A DNA stretch of 64,000 nt from Vibrio pomeroyi. Its GTDB lineage: Bacteria; Pseudomonadota; Gammaproteobacteria; Enterobacterales; Vibrionaceae. The stretch's first letter is position 1, and each line of letters opens with the position of its first letter. The stretch lies in contig NZ_AP025507.1 in assembly GCF_024347595.1 (NCBI RefSeq), positions 1,116,001-1,180,000 of the forward strand. Reading direction: 5' to 3'. The notes beneath the pieces were generated by a model. It saw only the letters and a program-made list of their open reading frames with translations, searched no databases and was not told the DNA's origin. Position numbers and translations under genes: made by a program. Shown in pieces: positions 9,660 to 18,754 of this stretch.

Positions 9660-10278
9660 AGTAATGCTGGTTGATGATCATCCATTGATGCGCAGAGGTA
9701 TAAGCCAATTACTGAGCTTTGAAGACGAATTCGAAGTGATTGCAGAGGCAAGTAACGGCACTGAAGCAGTTGCTCTCGCTCATGAAGAAGAACCTGATTT
9801 GATCCTTTTGGATCTCAATATGAAAGGCATGTCTGGGTTAGATACCTTGAAAGCACTTCGTACTGACGGCTCAAGCGCAAACATTGTAATCCTAACTGTC
9901 TCTGACAGCCCGGCAGACATTGAAGCGATTGTAAAAGCGGGTGCTGATGGTTACTTGCTGAAAGACACTGAGCCTGATGAACTGATCGAACTGCTTAAGC
10001 AAGCACACAGTGGCGACAAAGCATACAGCAGTGTGGTTGCTCGTTACCTAAACGATGCTGGTAGCCGCAACGACATCTTCGACCAACTGACTGAACGTGA
10101 AATGCAGATCCTTCAAGAAGTCGCAAAAGGTTACCGTAACAAGCAGATCGCTGACCACCTGTTCATTTCTGAATCGACAGTTAAGGTACATATGAAAAGC
10201 TTGCTGAAGAAACTACAAGTGCCTTCACGTACCGCAGCAACCGTTCTTTACTTAGAACGTTATGGAGAAATGAAGTAG
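9646..10278 (+). CDS. narP: Nitrate/nitrite response regulator NarP (NarL/FixJ family)
   Basis: A 210-residue response regulator with a receiver domain (acidic pair in VDDHPLMRRG, phospho-acceptor Asp56 in ILLDLNMKGMSGLDTL) and a C-terminal LuxR-type helix-turn-helix (LTEREMQILQEVAKG ... NKQIADHLFISESTVKVHMK). The receiver signature NMKGMSGLDTLKALR is very close to E. coli NarP. The start is TTG at 9646, preceded by GAAGGAAG inside the narQ end; the ATG at 9664 would remove the first beta strand. It is expected to be phosphorylated by NarQ and to regulate nap and probably dcuC. Confidence 0.93.
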   Translation: MTICKVMLVDDHPLMRRGISQLLSFEDEFEVIAEASNGTEAVALAHEEEPDLILLDLNMKGMSGLDTLKALRTDGSSANIVILTVSDSPADIEAIVKAGADGYLLKDTEPDELIELLKQAHSGDKAYSSVVARYLNDAGSRNDIFDQLTEREMQILQEVAKGYRNKQIADHLFISESTVKVHMKSLLKKLQVPSRTAATVLYLERYGEMK

Positions 10279-10365
10279 GGCTTGTTCCTTTGAAATCAAA
10301 CTATTTCAAGCCGTACTGTTTATTTATATCTCCACAGCTTTAACCATGTTGAGAAAGTGATATTA

Positions 10366-10403
10366 AAAAGGCGCTGAACTTATTAAGTTCAGCGCCTTTT
10401 TTG
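10366..10403. terminator. Bidirectional terminator between narP and dcuC
   Basis: AAAAGGCGCTGAACT (10366-10380) pairs with AGTTCAGCGCCTTTT (10386-10400) around a 5-base loop. T-runs on both strands serve the convergent narP and dcuC genes. Confidence 0.9.
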
Positions 10404-10467
10404 TTTAAGCATTTTATATCTGTCTTCGTGTTCTGTTCTTAGTTAGTGGAACACAGGAACTTGAGGC

Positions 10468-11835
10468 TTAAGCCGTCATTGGAACCAACACAAGCGTACC
10501 GAAGATAACCGTGATAAGACCACAGATTACTGGTACCGATGTACGCTTAACAACTTCGAATGGGCTGATTTTACCCATACCTGATGTTGCTACCACTACG
10601 CCAGATACTGGAGAGATAGTACGACCTAGGTTTGATGCTTGAAGCATTGGGATAATTAGGAATGCAGGGTTTAAACCCATTTTCGCGGCTAACGATGGCG
10701 CAAGCTCTACGAAAGCGTAGAAAGGTGCGTTACCAGAACCTGTCGCGATAGCGGCAGCAACCGTAAGACCTGTTAGGATAAGCATCAGTGCGATACCGCC
10801 AGCACCAGCTGCTTCAGCAAGGCCGATTAGGTTATCAATTGCGCCGATAGACATTAAGCCTTGAGCAAATACACCCGCCGCAACCAACAGCATTACTACG
10901 CCTTTGAATGCTTCTGCCATGCCTTGGTAACAAGAGTCTAGGTCTTCTAGCGTTTTCTCACCGTCGAACTTCTTCACGACGTAATCGATGATCGCGCCTA
11001 CGAAGATAGAGCCAACAACGATAGTGTAGATATCAAGCTTAAGACCTGGGATCGTACGGCCGTTGAATAGGAAAACACCGATGATTGGCAGGAATGGTAG
11101 AGCAGCGTAGAAAGCTGGCGCTGTTGTTTCAATTTCAGAAACGTCTACTTTTTCCATTGGTGTGTTTTCTTTCTTATCTAGGTACTTGTTCCAGAAGAAA
11201 GCAGCCGCAGCCATCACGATGATTGCACAGATAGACACTGGCAGTACTGTTTGAACTGCAAACACATCTAGGTCTAAGCCTGACTTTTCTGCAGCAATAA
11301 CAACATCACCTGATGTAGGAGAAAGAATGATCGCAGCTGGAGATGCACATACCGCAACCGCAGCAGGGCGAGAGATACCCATTGCCGTCATCATTGGGAA
11401 TAGTGTTGCCATCAATAGTACGCCAAGACCCGTTGCAGAACTTACTGCAAGAGACATTAGACACGCCACGATGTACGCAGCAACAAGCAGTGCGTATGGA
11501 GATTTGATAACAGACAGTGGCTTAGAGAACTGTTTCACTACCACGTTGTTTGCGCCGATGTGAGTCATGTAAGAAGCGAAACCACAAAGAAGCATGATTT
11601 GCATACCTAGGCCGCCGCCACGGTACTGAAGCATGTACTTAACGAATTCTAGTGAGTCGGTAACCATGTTACCTGTTGAAGCTACCTTAGCTGGTAAAAC
11701 TGTGTGACCAATAAGGCCAGTAATAAGAAGTAGGGCAAGGCCAGCAGTTAATAATACGCCTGCTGCTTTATAGCCTTTTACAATAAAGTAACCAACAGCG
11801 ATGGTAATCACTAATCCGATCAAGAGCTCTAACAT
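10468..11835 (-). CDS. dcuC: Anaerobic C4-dicarboxylate carrier DcuC
   Basis: A 455-residue polytopic inner-membrane protein of the DcuC family, which moves fumarate, succinate and related C4-dicarboxylates during anaerobic growth. Long stretches match my memory of E. coli DcuC: GFASYMTHIGANNVVVKQ, SLAVSSATGLGVLLMATLFP, CASPAAIILSPTSGDVV, TGSGNAPFYAFVE and MLQASNLGRTISPVSGVV. The ATG at 11835 is preferred because TGTGGAG lies 7 bases upstream; the in-frame GTG at 11847 would overlap that ribosome site. Its position beside narQP and nap fits an anaerobic respiration block. Confidence 0.92.
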   Translation of the reverse strand: MLELLIGLVITIAVGYFIVKGYKAAGVLLTAGLALLLITGLIGHTVLPAKVASTGNMVTDSLEFVKYMLQYRGGGLGMQIMLLCGFASYMTHIGANNVVVKQFSKPLSVIKSPYALLVAAYIVACLMSLAVSSATGLGVLLMATLFPMMTAMGISRPAAVAVCASPAAIILSPTSGDVVIAAEKSGLDLDVFAVQTVLPVSICAIIVMAAAAFFWNKYLDKKENTPMEKVDVSEIETTAPAFYAALPFLPIIGVFLFNGRTIPGLKLDIYTIVVGSIFVGAIIDYVVKKFDGEKTLEDLDSCYQGMAEAFKGVVMLLVAAGVFAQGLMSIGAIDNLIGLAEAAGAGGIALMLILTGLTVAAAIATGSGNAPFYAFVELAPSLAAKMGLNPAFLIIPMLQASNLGRTISPVSGVVVATSGMGKISPFEVVKRTSVPVICGLITVIFGTLVLVPMTA

Positions 11836-12275
11836 AGAAATCTCCACAAAGTTTAAAAAATATAAGAAAGTGTTTCAGAATATGACAATGAATGTACAGA
11901 AAACTGCACTGTGGCACGAGGCATAGTTGAGGTTGATATGATCTAAGACAAATATTTTTTGCGATGTTAATTGTGGTTGTAAATCATGCATAACTACTGT
12001 TGTTTAGATGTTAATAAACAAATTATATCGTTCGCTAGAATATAGCTTGGATCACCTTTGTTGTGTGAGGTTGCATATAAAGGTTTTGATTTATAAAATT
12101 ATGTTTTTTCTAGCTTAGTGGTTGAAATCAAGAGGAAAGGGTCATTTCTTACATTTAGGAAGGTATTTTTTGAATCTGAGGATTAGAATCTGACGCCTAC
12201 TTTATTTGGGAAATAGCAGACGCCAGAGTTAAGTCTCACAAAAGTTACAGAGTTCGACCTTTTGGTGAGGAAGGG
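11836..12275. other. 440-bp intergenic region upstream of dcuC
   Basis: AT-rich stretch with no convincing ORF. It must hold the leftward dcuC promoter and the 3' end of the ToxS-like gene. A poor FNR-like sequence (TTGATATGATCTAA, 11933-11946) has one perfect half-site only. Two direct copies of AGACGCC/TGACGCC near 12193-12225 are too short to interpret. I see no clear terminator. Confidence 0.4.
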
Positions 12276-12782
12276 TTAGTTGATATTTACGTCCGGTTCC
12301 GAAATTGAATAAGCGGGCAAATCAGCACATGCCACCTTTTTGCAGAAATGAATCATTCCGCGTTGTGTTACCAATAACAGTTCTTTGTCATTCAATGGAA
12401 TGTAGGTCATCGCATCGGAAGAGAGCACCGCACCTTCACTGATCATGACTTTCTCATAAAATGTGAGATCTCTATCTGGGATGATCTGCTCGTGTTGAGT
12501 CTCGTCTAACGAAATATCGTGTTGAGTGACAACGTAAGTTCCTGACGATGTGAAACCAGCTTCTTTAGTCGAAACATATAACAGCTCGTAACTATTATTC
12601 TTCTTAAACTCAATATTAACAGAAGCTTGATTATAAATTATTTTCTCAGGCGGATTGACCACTGATGCTGTATTGGCTAAATAATGACCTTTAAGGTGTT
12701 CTTTCGGAATAAAGGTTGTTAACCAGCCGACCAAAATACCTAATAGAGCGACGACAACGAATATCTGCTTTTTTTTATTCAC
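12276..12782 (-). CDS. Small membrane-anchored periplasmic partner of the upstream regulator (ToxS/VtrC-like by position)
   Basis: A 168-residue protein with a short cytoplasmic start (MNKKKQ), one transmembrane helix (about residues 6-25) and a periplasmic, strand-rich domain. A close cysteine pair (Cys147, Cys152) sits near the C-terminus. The start is GTG at 12782, with AAAGGAG 6 bases upstream, overlapping the end of the regulator gene by 8 bp, so translation is probably coupled. The arrangement is that of ToxR-ToxS and VtrA-VtrC pairs of Vibrio, where the small partner stabilises the sensor's periplasmic domain and can form the ligand pocket. I do not recognise the sequence as a named member. 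Confidence 0.65.
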   Translation of the reverse strand: MNKKKQIFVVVALLGILVGWLTTFIPKEHLKGHYLANTASVVNPPEKIIYNQASVNIEFKKNNSYELLYVSTKEAGFTSSGTYVVTQHDISLDETQHEQIIPDRDLTFYEKVMISEGAVLSSDAMTYIPLNDKELLLVTQRGMIHFCKKVACADLPAYSISEPDVNIN

Positions 12783-13491
12783 AAGTAACTCCTTTAAATT
12801 CGCTAGGGAAGCTCAAAGATTTTCCTGAATTATCTATGATGATTTTTCGACCCTTATATTCATAAAGAGTGACGTTGTAGAGTTCTTTAAAGGTGAACTC
12901 GTCGGTCTCGATTGTACAAGAGATAAAATGTTGGCCTGTAAGGTCTTCGCCTAAACTATTTCTGTCTAAATAAGCAAACAAATAATGTGATAGACCCGCG
13001 GTCACTATAAATAAAGCAATTAGCGCTAACACATGGTTTGTCTTTTTCGTTGGGGCTGCTTTTTCTGCTGTCGAGCTTTCCTCTATAGAGCTCTCTGTTG
13101 GTTGTTCAGTTCGCTGCGTGGGTTGGGCTTGAATTTTACGCAATGCGCGTTCTTTATCTTGTGTTACTTGCCCTGCAAATCGGTAGCCTTTGCCGCGTTC
13201 AGTGACAATGATCATTCCACTCTTGTCTTCAAGCGCTTTTCGGCAGATAGAGATGGTTTGCATTAAGCTGCCATCTTCAACATAGATACCTTTCGATACC
13301 CATACTTGCTCAATTAGAACTTGGCGAGTAATCACCTCATTGGGTCTAGAGATCAAAAACTTAAGGAGCTCTGATTCGTTAGAACCTATTGGGTACGTAC
13401 GGCCTGTCTTAAAGTGATGGATTTCACTCTCTTCTAAATTGACCTGTATATCATCATTGATAATAAATTCAGCAGACATCTGGGTTCTCAT
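12775..13491 (-). CDS. ToxR-like membrane-bound winged-helix transcriptional regulator
   Basis: A 238-residue protein with an OmpR/PhoB-type winged helix at residues ~15-107 (typical RPNEVITRQVLIEQVW, VEDGSLMQTISICRKAL and ERGKGYRFAG). A Gln/Thr/Glu-rich linker, one transmembrane helix (~153-174) and a ~64-residue periplasmic tail follow. The tail has Cys192 and Cys237, spaced so they could form a disulfide as in ToxR. There is no receiver domain, so it would sense directly across the membrane. I chose ATG 13491 over the TTG 30 bases upstream, which has no ribosome site; ATG 13479 is also possible. It is divergent from volA-fadL, a plausible target. Confidence 0.78.
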   Translation of the reverse strand: MRTQMSAEFIINDDIQVNLEESEIHHFKTGRTYPIGSNESELLKFLISRPNEVITRQVLIEQVWVSKGIYVEDGSLMQTISICRKALEDKSGMIIVTERGKGYRFAGQVTQDKERALRKIQAQPTQRTEQPTESSIEESSTAEKAAPTKKTNHVLALIALFIVTAGLSHYLFAYLDRNSLGEDLTGQHFISCTIETDEFTFKELYNVTLYEYKGRKIIIDNSGKSLSFPSEFKGVTCE

Positions 13492-13877
13492 TGTAATAAG
13501 CGTTCTACCTAAATATAACAAATGTCGCTACAAATATAAACTTACTGATTTCGTTGTCTTTGATATTTAAGCTTATGATTTAAATTGAATTATCAACCTG
13601 ATTAGATTTCCTTATATACCTTTTTGAGGTTGTTTAATGTGGTTTCAGGTGCTTGGTGTTAGTAGCTATTAGATCATTAACTGGTGACGCTGATTTAGTG
13701 GGTGTGGGTTAAGTGCTCAAATTTCTTACGTAGTTCTATCAACGTGTCATTCCAACTTCGTGTTGCCTTGCTCTCTGCGAATAAAAGTCGAACTTACCTC
13801 CGACTCAACCGGCAACTCAAATAACGATAAATCGCATGACCACACCAGTTAAATGCGAAAGCTACGAAGGAGCTGTT
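13492..13877. other. Divergent promoter region between the ToxR-like gene and volA
   Basis: About 385 bp, strongly AT-rich from 13500 to 13650, with no supported ORF. It should contain both divergent promoters. I could not pick a convincing -35/-10 pair or a palindromic operator by eye. Confidence 0.4.
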
Positions 13878-16055
13878 TTGAAAGAATTCAATAAGCCATA
13901 TTTATGTGGACTAATCACGCTTGCCTTACTCGGCTGTCAGTCAGAAGACTCGACTCAAGAAGCCGTTTCAGTATTAGTTCCTTACAACATTAATGAATTA
14001 CCAAAACCGAACGATGGATACGGGTATGACGACGACGGAACCATTACCGGAGTCGGTGAACACGCTGCCGCAATGTCATCGACCAATGATGCCTATTATC
14101 AGGACTACAACAACTCATACGCCGCTTTAGATGGTTGGGGACTTTGTGCAGAGCCTATTTTAATTCCGCTACAGAGTGTTAATTCAGATAAGCGTTATCC
14201 ATTGAATAATGAAACCTTAACAGGGAACGTGGTGTTAATTAATGAGTCAACTGGTGAGGAAGTTGGTACTCAAATATCCGCTGATGGTTCCAATATTATT
14301 ATTCAGTGCGAATCAGGATTAAAAGAAGGGACGATTTATTCGATCGTTGTGACTGATGGGGTAAAAACTGAATTTGACGAACCTTTAAAAGCAGACGCCA
14401 GTTTTGAGCAATTAATATACTCTGAGGCACAATTTAATAGCGAGAAGGAACAAGACCTTCATACTCAAGTTATCAGCGCTATAAGCTCATATGAAGATTT
14501 ATATCCGGGTAAAGGAATTCCTGTATATGCAGCGCAGTTTAAAACTCAGAGTTCTTATGCTCCCTTGGATGCGATGAAATACAACCATGAGGTATTTGGA
14601 AGTTCCTTTACTAGTCAGTTAAATCCGATTACAGAACGGAAGAAAGATTACGATCTCTATACCAAACAGCTTAAGATTCCTTCCTATTTACCTTTTACTA
14701 AAGCGAGAGAATCAGAGTGTATCATTGATGAGTTTGAACCGAAGGAGAACTGTCCTCCACTTTACGAATGGATTACAAACATCGATGGTGGTTTTCCTAC
14801 GGAAAGAGTCCCAACTCCGAAGATAACTGAAGAGTTAGATATAACTGCAGATATTTATGTTCCTAATGGATGGGACAAAAGTAGTCAGTTACCTACAGCA
14901 ATATTTATTCATGGTGTTACTGCGGAGCGCGGTACAGCATCGTTGATGGCTGCGGAATATACAAAAAAAGGTTATGCCGTGGTTGCGATTGACATGCCAT
15001 ATCACGGGGAACGCATGCGTTATGACTCAAGTTCTGAACATGTGGAAATAAGCGCTAGAGCAAACAAGGCGTTCTTCATCAATATTGATTCTCCTTTAGC
15101 GCTTCGTTCTAACCTCCAGCAATCGGTGTCTGACTTTTTGGGGCTTCGTTACGCGTTGAGCCAAGAGCATTGGGTGAAAAAAGATGATGTTCACTTAATT
15201 GGACAATCCTTGGGTGGAATCATGTCGGTGATGGTCAGTGAATTTAGCCAGATTGAAGATGGTTTCCCAACTAATACTGATTTTGCATTCAACACGGTGA
15301 ACTTTGTTGTTCCGGGGCAGGGGCTGACTAACTTGGTTTTGTCTTCGCAGACTTTAGGCCCTGAGATGTCTGAAGGTGTAAAGAAGTCTCCTGATGTTCA
15401 GCGTGGCATTGCTGAGACTGTCATTCCTGATATCTGTACCGCAGAGGCAACAAACCAGCAGTGCATTGAAGCACTTCGTGAGTTTGTCGCACTTTCAACA
15501 GATAACGCGCTGCTTGTGAGTCAGTTGGAGAATGACATCTTTGATCTGGTTGTAACTGACCTTAAACAAGGGGTTCAAGCAACGATTGATAGTGCTGATC
15601 CTGCTAGCTTCATCTCTCGTCAAGTTGAGGCTGAGCAACCAACGCTTTTGTTAGCAGCCGTCGGAGATTGTGGTGAAACCTGTGATGTAGGCGTTGATTA
15701 CGTGCCAGACAGCGTAATTCCAAACACGGCGCCAGATAACATTCGCACTGGTACCGAGCCACTTATTACTGCACTTGGCTTAGACCCTATAACAGGCACA
15801 TCAGAAAATATAAGTGAAAAACGTGGTGCTGTTAGAACCACCACGGGTGGGCACGGTACGTATTTGTTCCCGTATGAAGGTCCTGTTGATGAAGACGGGC
15901 TACCGGGTATGCCGGGAGAAAACATATCTGATGTACTGGAAGCTGTGGACACTCAACAAATCGCCGTTGCTTCAATGGTAATGAGTGACGGTGCAGTAGT
16001 CGTCATAAATAACGAAGATCACATCGAAACAGAGGTGCCTCAAGATGAAGAATAA
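13878..16055 (+). CDS. volA: Surface lysophospholipase/lipase lipoprotein VolA (Pla-1/cef lipase family)
   Basis: A 725-residue alpha/beta-hydrolase lipoprotein. Starting at the TTG at 13878 (AAGGAG 6 bases upstream) gives MKEFNKPYLCGLITLALLGC, a lipoprotein signal with the lipobox ending at Cys20. A start further upstream would bury the signal. The catalytic domain has the oxyanion region FIHGVTAERG, the nucleophile elbow GQSLGG (Ser444) and a probable catalytic His659 in TTGGHGTYLFP. In V. cholerae VolA is a surface-exposed lysophospholipase encoded next to a FadL porin. It releases fatty acid from lysophosphatidylcholine for uptake. The 11-bp overlap with fadL here reproduces that arrangement. 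Confidence 0.85.
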   Translation: MKEFNKPYLCGLITLALLGCQSEDSTQEAVSVLVPYNINELPKPNDGYGYDDDGTITGVGEHAAAMSSTNDAYYQDYNNSYAALDGWGLCAEPILIPLQSVNSDKRYPLNNETLTGNVVLINESTGEEVGTQISADGSNIIIQCESGLKEGTIYSIVVTDGVKTEFDEPLKADASFEQLIYSEAQFNSEKEQDLHTQVISAISSYEDLYPGKGIPVYAAQFKTQSSYAPLDAMKYNHEVFGSSFTSQLNPITERKKDYDLYTKQLKIPSYLPFTKARESECIIDEFEPKENCPPLYEWITNIDGGFPTERVPTPKITEELDITADIYVPNGWDKSSQLPTAIFIHGVTAERGTASLMAAEYTKKGYAVVAIDMPYHGERMRYDSSSEHVEISARANKAFFINIDSPLALRSNLQQSVSDFLGLRYALSQEHWVKKDDVHLIGQSLGGIMSVMVSEFSQIEDGFPTNTDFAFNTVNFVVPGQGLTNLVLSSQTLGPEMSEGVKKSPDVQRGIAETVIPDICTAEATNQQCIEALREFVALSTDNALLVSQLENDIFDLVVTDLKQGVQATIDSADPASFISRQVEAEQPTLLLAAVGDCGETCDVGVDYVPDSVIPNTAPDNIRTGTEPLITALGLDPITGTSENISEKRGAVRTTTGGHGTYLFPYEGPVDEDGLPGMPGENISDVLEAVDTQQIAVASMVMSDGAVVVINNEDHIETEVPQDEE

Positions 16056-17238
16056 ACTTTTATTGGGCACTACAGTTGCTCTTGTCCCTTGTCTAACCAA
16101 TGCAGCTGGTTTTCAACTGAACGCACAATCTGCAACTGGCTTAGGTCGTGCATTCGCTGGTGATGCTGTAATGGCAGATAGCGCAGCGATTGTAGCTAAG
16201 AATAGCGCTGCAATGGCATATATCGAACAACCTATGTTATCGGTAGGTGCTGTCTATATCGATAGCGGAATTGATGTGTCGAATGTCAGTTACACACCTT
16301 TAATGGGTGATACCACATCATTGGATGACCAAGAACTTAGCGCAGGTACGTTAGTGCCGAACATCCATTACGTCCATCCAATTCAAGACTCAAAGTTCAC
16401 TTTGGGTGCTACCGTGCATTCCAATTTCGGCACTGATGTTGAGTTTGATGACTCATTTTCAGCAGATGAGTTTGGAGGAAAAACGGCACTCTCAAGCATC
16501 AACGTTGGCTTTGCTGTCGCTTATGAATTATCTGAAAAGATCAACTTGGGCGCAGGTATTGATGTTATCTACGGTGAAGGTGAAATTCACCGTAAGAACC
16601 TACTTGATGTTGATGCCGACGGTTTTGGTTTAGGTGCCAATATTGGTGCAACGTATCAGGTAAATGAGCGCAATAAATTTGGTATTACTTACCGTTACAG
16701 CCCCGATATTGAAGTGGAAGGTGACATTACCAAAGGCGGTGTCCCTGCCGACAAGATGAATGTTCCGTTACCAGACACTCTAGAGTTTTCCGGTTGGCAC
16801 CAGCTCAACGAACAGTGGGCTTTCCATTACAGCCTACAGTGGGTGAACTGGTCTGAATTTGACTCGCTAACATCTGACTCTTATGACGACTCAATTAAAG
16901 AGTACCAATGGAAAGATGCAGGGCATATTTCTGTCGGTGGTACGTACACCATGTCGAAAGACATCGTTCTACGAGCGGGTTACATGTACGACATTTCCCC
17001 AACTGACGAACTCACATCGTTATCAATTCCTGATGTTAACCGTCATTGGCTAACGGTCGGAGGGACATATAACTTCACGGCTGCCAGTTCTGTGGATATT
17101 GGTGTCGGATTTATCATCGGAGAATCACAAGATATTGACGAAAGCCTGACGACGATCCCAGGAACGAGTTCCAATATAACTGCTGATGTGACTGCTGATG
17201 CCTTACTCCTAGGTGTACAGTATCAGCATCGTTTTTAA
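16045..17238 (+). CDS. fadL: Long-chain fatty acid outer-membrane transporter, FadL/OmpP1 family
   Basis: A 397-residue outer-membrane beta-barrel with a Sec signal (cleavage after LTNA, ~residue 20), the N-terminal hatch segment (AGFQLNAQSATGLGRAFAG ... AAIVAKNSAAMAY) and a C-terminal phenylalanine (QYQHRF). The usual Asn-Pro-Ala of the hatch reads Asn-Ser-Ala here. It would carry fatty acids released by VolA. The ATG follows GAGGTG, overlaps volA by 11 bp, and is followed by a terminator at 17292. Vibrios often have several FadL paralogs, so this may not be the main one. Confidence 0.88.
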   Translation: MKNKLLLGTTVALVPCLTNAAGFQLNAQSATGLGRAFAGDAVMADSAAIVAKNSAAMAYIEQPMLSVGAVYIDSGIDVSNVSYTPLMGDTTSLDDQELSAGTLVPNIHYVHPIQDSKFTLGATVHSNFGTDVEFDDSFSADEFGGKTALSSINVGFAVAYELSEKINLGAGIDVIYGEGEIHRKNLLDVDADGFGLGANIGATYQVNERNKFGITYRYSPDIEVEGDITKGGVPADKMNVPLPDTLEFSGWHQLNEQWAFHYSLQWVNWSEFDSLTSDSYDDSIKEYQWKDAGHISVGGTYTMSKDIVLRAGYMYDISPTDELTSLSIPDVNRHWLTVGGTYNFTAASSVDIGVGFIIGESQDIDESLTTIPGTSSNITADVTADALLLGVQYQHRF

Positions 17239-17291
17239 CTTTTACTTTGGAGTTCAGAACGTAAAAATTTAGGAATCATATAAAAATTGCA

Positions 17292-17318
17292 GGGCTCGAC
17301 AGTGAGTTGAGCCCTTTT
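17292..17318 (+). terminator. Rho-independent terminator after fadL
   Basis: GGGCTCGAC (17292-17300) pairs with GTTGAGCCC (17306-17314), with one G-T pair, and is followed by TTTT. Confidence 0.8.
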
Positions 17319-17431
17319 CTCATTATTAGCTGTTTAGCATTATTTAAATAGCTGGAAGCTCATTAAGTAAGAAATAGCTGCTTAGAAAAACGTTTTAATT
17401 CAGACGAATTCAACGGTTATGGTTATTAAAA

Positions 17432-18754
17432 ATGAAATTTACAAAGCTTAGTAAAACAATCTGTTTGGCACTGTTTGCCTTACATATCTCTCCATCGTTT
17501 GCCCAAGACTCAAACTTAATTCCTGTGACTATCGAAAAAGCTCACAAACAAGCATTCACTTCTTCAATCAACGAGGTTGGCAAAATCAGGGCAACGGATT
17601 CTGCTGCATTAACATTTAGTGCCTCCGACAAAATTCTCAACATCCATTTCAAAGATGGAGATTCAGTTAAAAAAGGCGAACTGATCGCTCAACTGGACAA
17701 TACCAAAGCGAAAGCCGATTTAGACAAAGCAAGAAGCTCTCTAGCGTTAGCAAAGTCGAAATTAAAACGTGTACAAGAATTACTAAAGAAACAGCCTGAC
17801 TCTATGTCTCAACAAGATGTGGAAGAACTGGGAGAACAGGCGAACCTAGCCGCAGCTGATTTCCGTCAGAAAGAAGCGCTGATGAATGACTATTTATTGG
17901 TCGCGCCATTTGATGGGCAGCTAACTAATTTCACCCACTCAGTGGGCAGTAAGATTGATAGCGCAACCGCGTTGGTCAGTTTGATCAAACTCGATCCTGT
18001 CGAAGTTCAGTATTCCATTGGACAGTCGGACTTAGGCAACGCAAAGCTTGGGCAGAATGTTTCCATCCAAGTTGATGCATTTGTCGATGAAGCGTTTTCT
18101 GGCGTGGTGGATTACATTGCGCCAGCGGTGGACGAAAGCTCAGGCCGTGTAGAAGTGCACGCGCACGTGACTAACCCGGAGCATCGCTTAGTTCCGGGTA
18201 TGTTTGCCAAAGTAAGTCAGATGACGAGCGAAGATTCAACGCAGATGGTGGTTTCTCAAAACTCCGTTCAAGCCAAAGATGCAGAGCGTTTTGTTTGGGT
18301 CGTGAATGGCGAAAAAATCGAGCAACGTATTGTCGAATTAGGCGTGAATACTAACGATGGTTACGTTGTTGTAGAGAAAGGTTTGAAGCTTGGCGATAAC
18401 GTCGTTGTGACGGGACAACAGAACCTTAAGAAAGCGTCGTTAGTTAAGGTCATGAACCCAAATGCTGAACAGAAAACTGTTGAGTTAATAACGGAACCGA
18501 CAAGCAAAGAGAACACTCAGAAGACCGCTGAGCCTAAAGTAGAAAAGACCGTAACACAGGTGGACGAAGCACATCCAATTGAACCTTCGGTTGATTGGAC
18601 GGAAGCATCGAAAGGTGTAGATGAAGCGATCAACGAAAACAGCGAGCAAGCAGAGACTAGCGCGGCTGTTGAGGAATCATCAAGCGAAACTCACAGCAAG
18701 GAAACATTAAGCAAGGAAGCTGGAACGAAGGAGAATCTGAATGAAGCTTCCTGA
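17432..18754 (+). CDS. RND efflux periplasmic adaptor (membrane fusion protein) with acidic C-terminal extension
   Basis: A 440-residue HlyD/AcrA-family adaptor with a Sec signal ending ...SPSFAQ (~residue 25). The order is barrel/lipoyl half (DKILNIHFKDGDSVKKGELI), a short coiled hairpin (~80-135), second lipoyl half (YLLVAPFDGQLT), then a beta-barrel and membrane-proximal domain ending near residue 345 (GDNVVVTGQQNLKKASLVKV). A further ~95 residues rich in Glu, Ser, Thr and Lys follow, with no obvious fold, which is unusual for adaptors. There is no lipobox. It overlaps the pump gene by 14 bp. No outer-membrane channel gene is adjacent, so a TolC-type channel would be shared. The substrate is unknown. 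Confidence 0.88.
   Translation: MKFTKLSKTICLALFALHISPSFAQDSNLIPVTIEKAHKQAFTSSINEVGKIRATDSAALTFSASDKILNIHFKDGDSVKKGELIAQLDNTKAKADLDKARSSLALAKSKLKRVQELLKKQPDSMSQQDVEELGEQANLAAADFRQKEALMNDYLLVAPFDGQLTNFTHSVGSKIDSATALVSLIKLDPVEVQYSIGQSDLGNAKLGQNVSIQVDAFVDEAFSGVVDYIAPAVDESSGRVEVHAHVTNPEHRLVPGMFAKVSQMTSEDSTQMVVSQNSVQAKDAERFVWVVNGEKIEQRIVELGVNTNDGYVVVEKGLKLGDNVVVTGQQNLKKASLVKVMNPNAEQKTVELITEPTSKENTQKTAEPKVEKTVTQVDEAHPIEPSVDWTEASKGVDEAINENSEQAETSAAVEESSSETHSKETLSKEAGTKENLNEAS

Noticed and set aside
11933..11946. FNR site TTGATATGATCTAA upstream of dcuC
   Set aside because: Only one half-site matches; the other half has two or fewer matching bases, and no promoter is placed at a fitting distance.
13836..13877. 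Upstream ATG start for volA
   Set aside because: It adds 14 residues before the lipoprotein signal and lacks a ribosome site, while the TTG at 13878 has AAGGAG and gives a proper lipobox.
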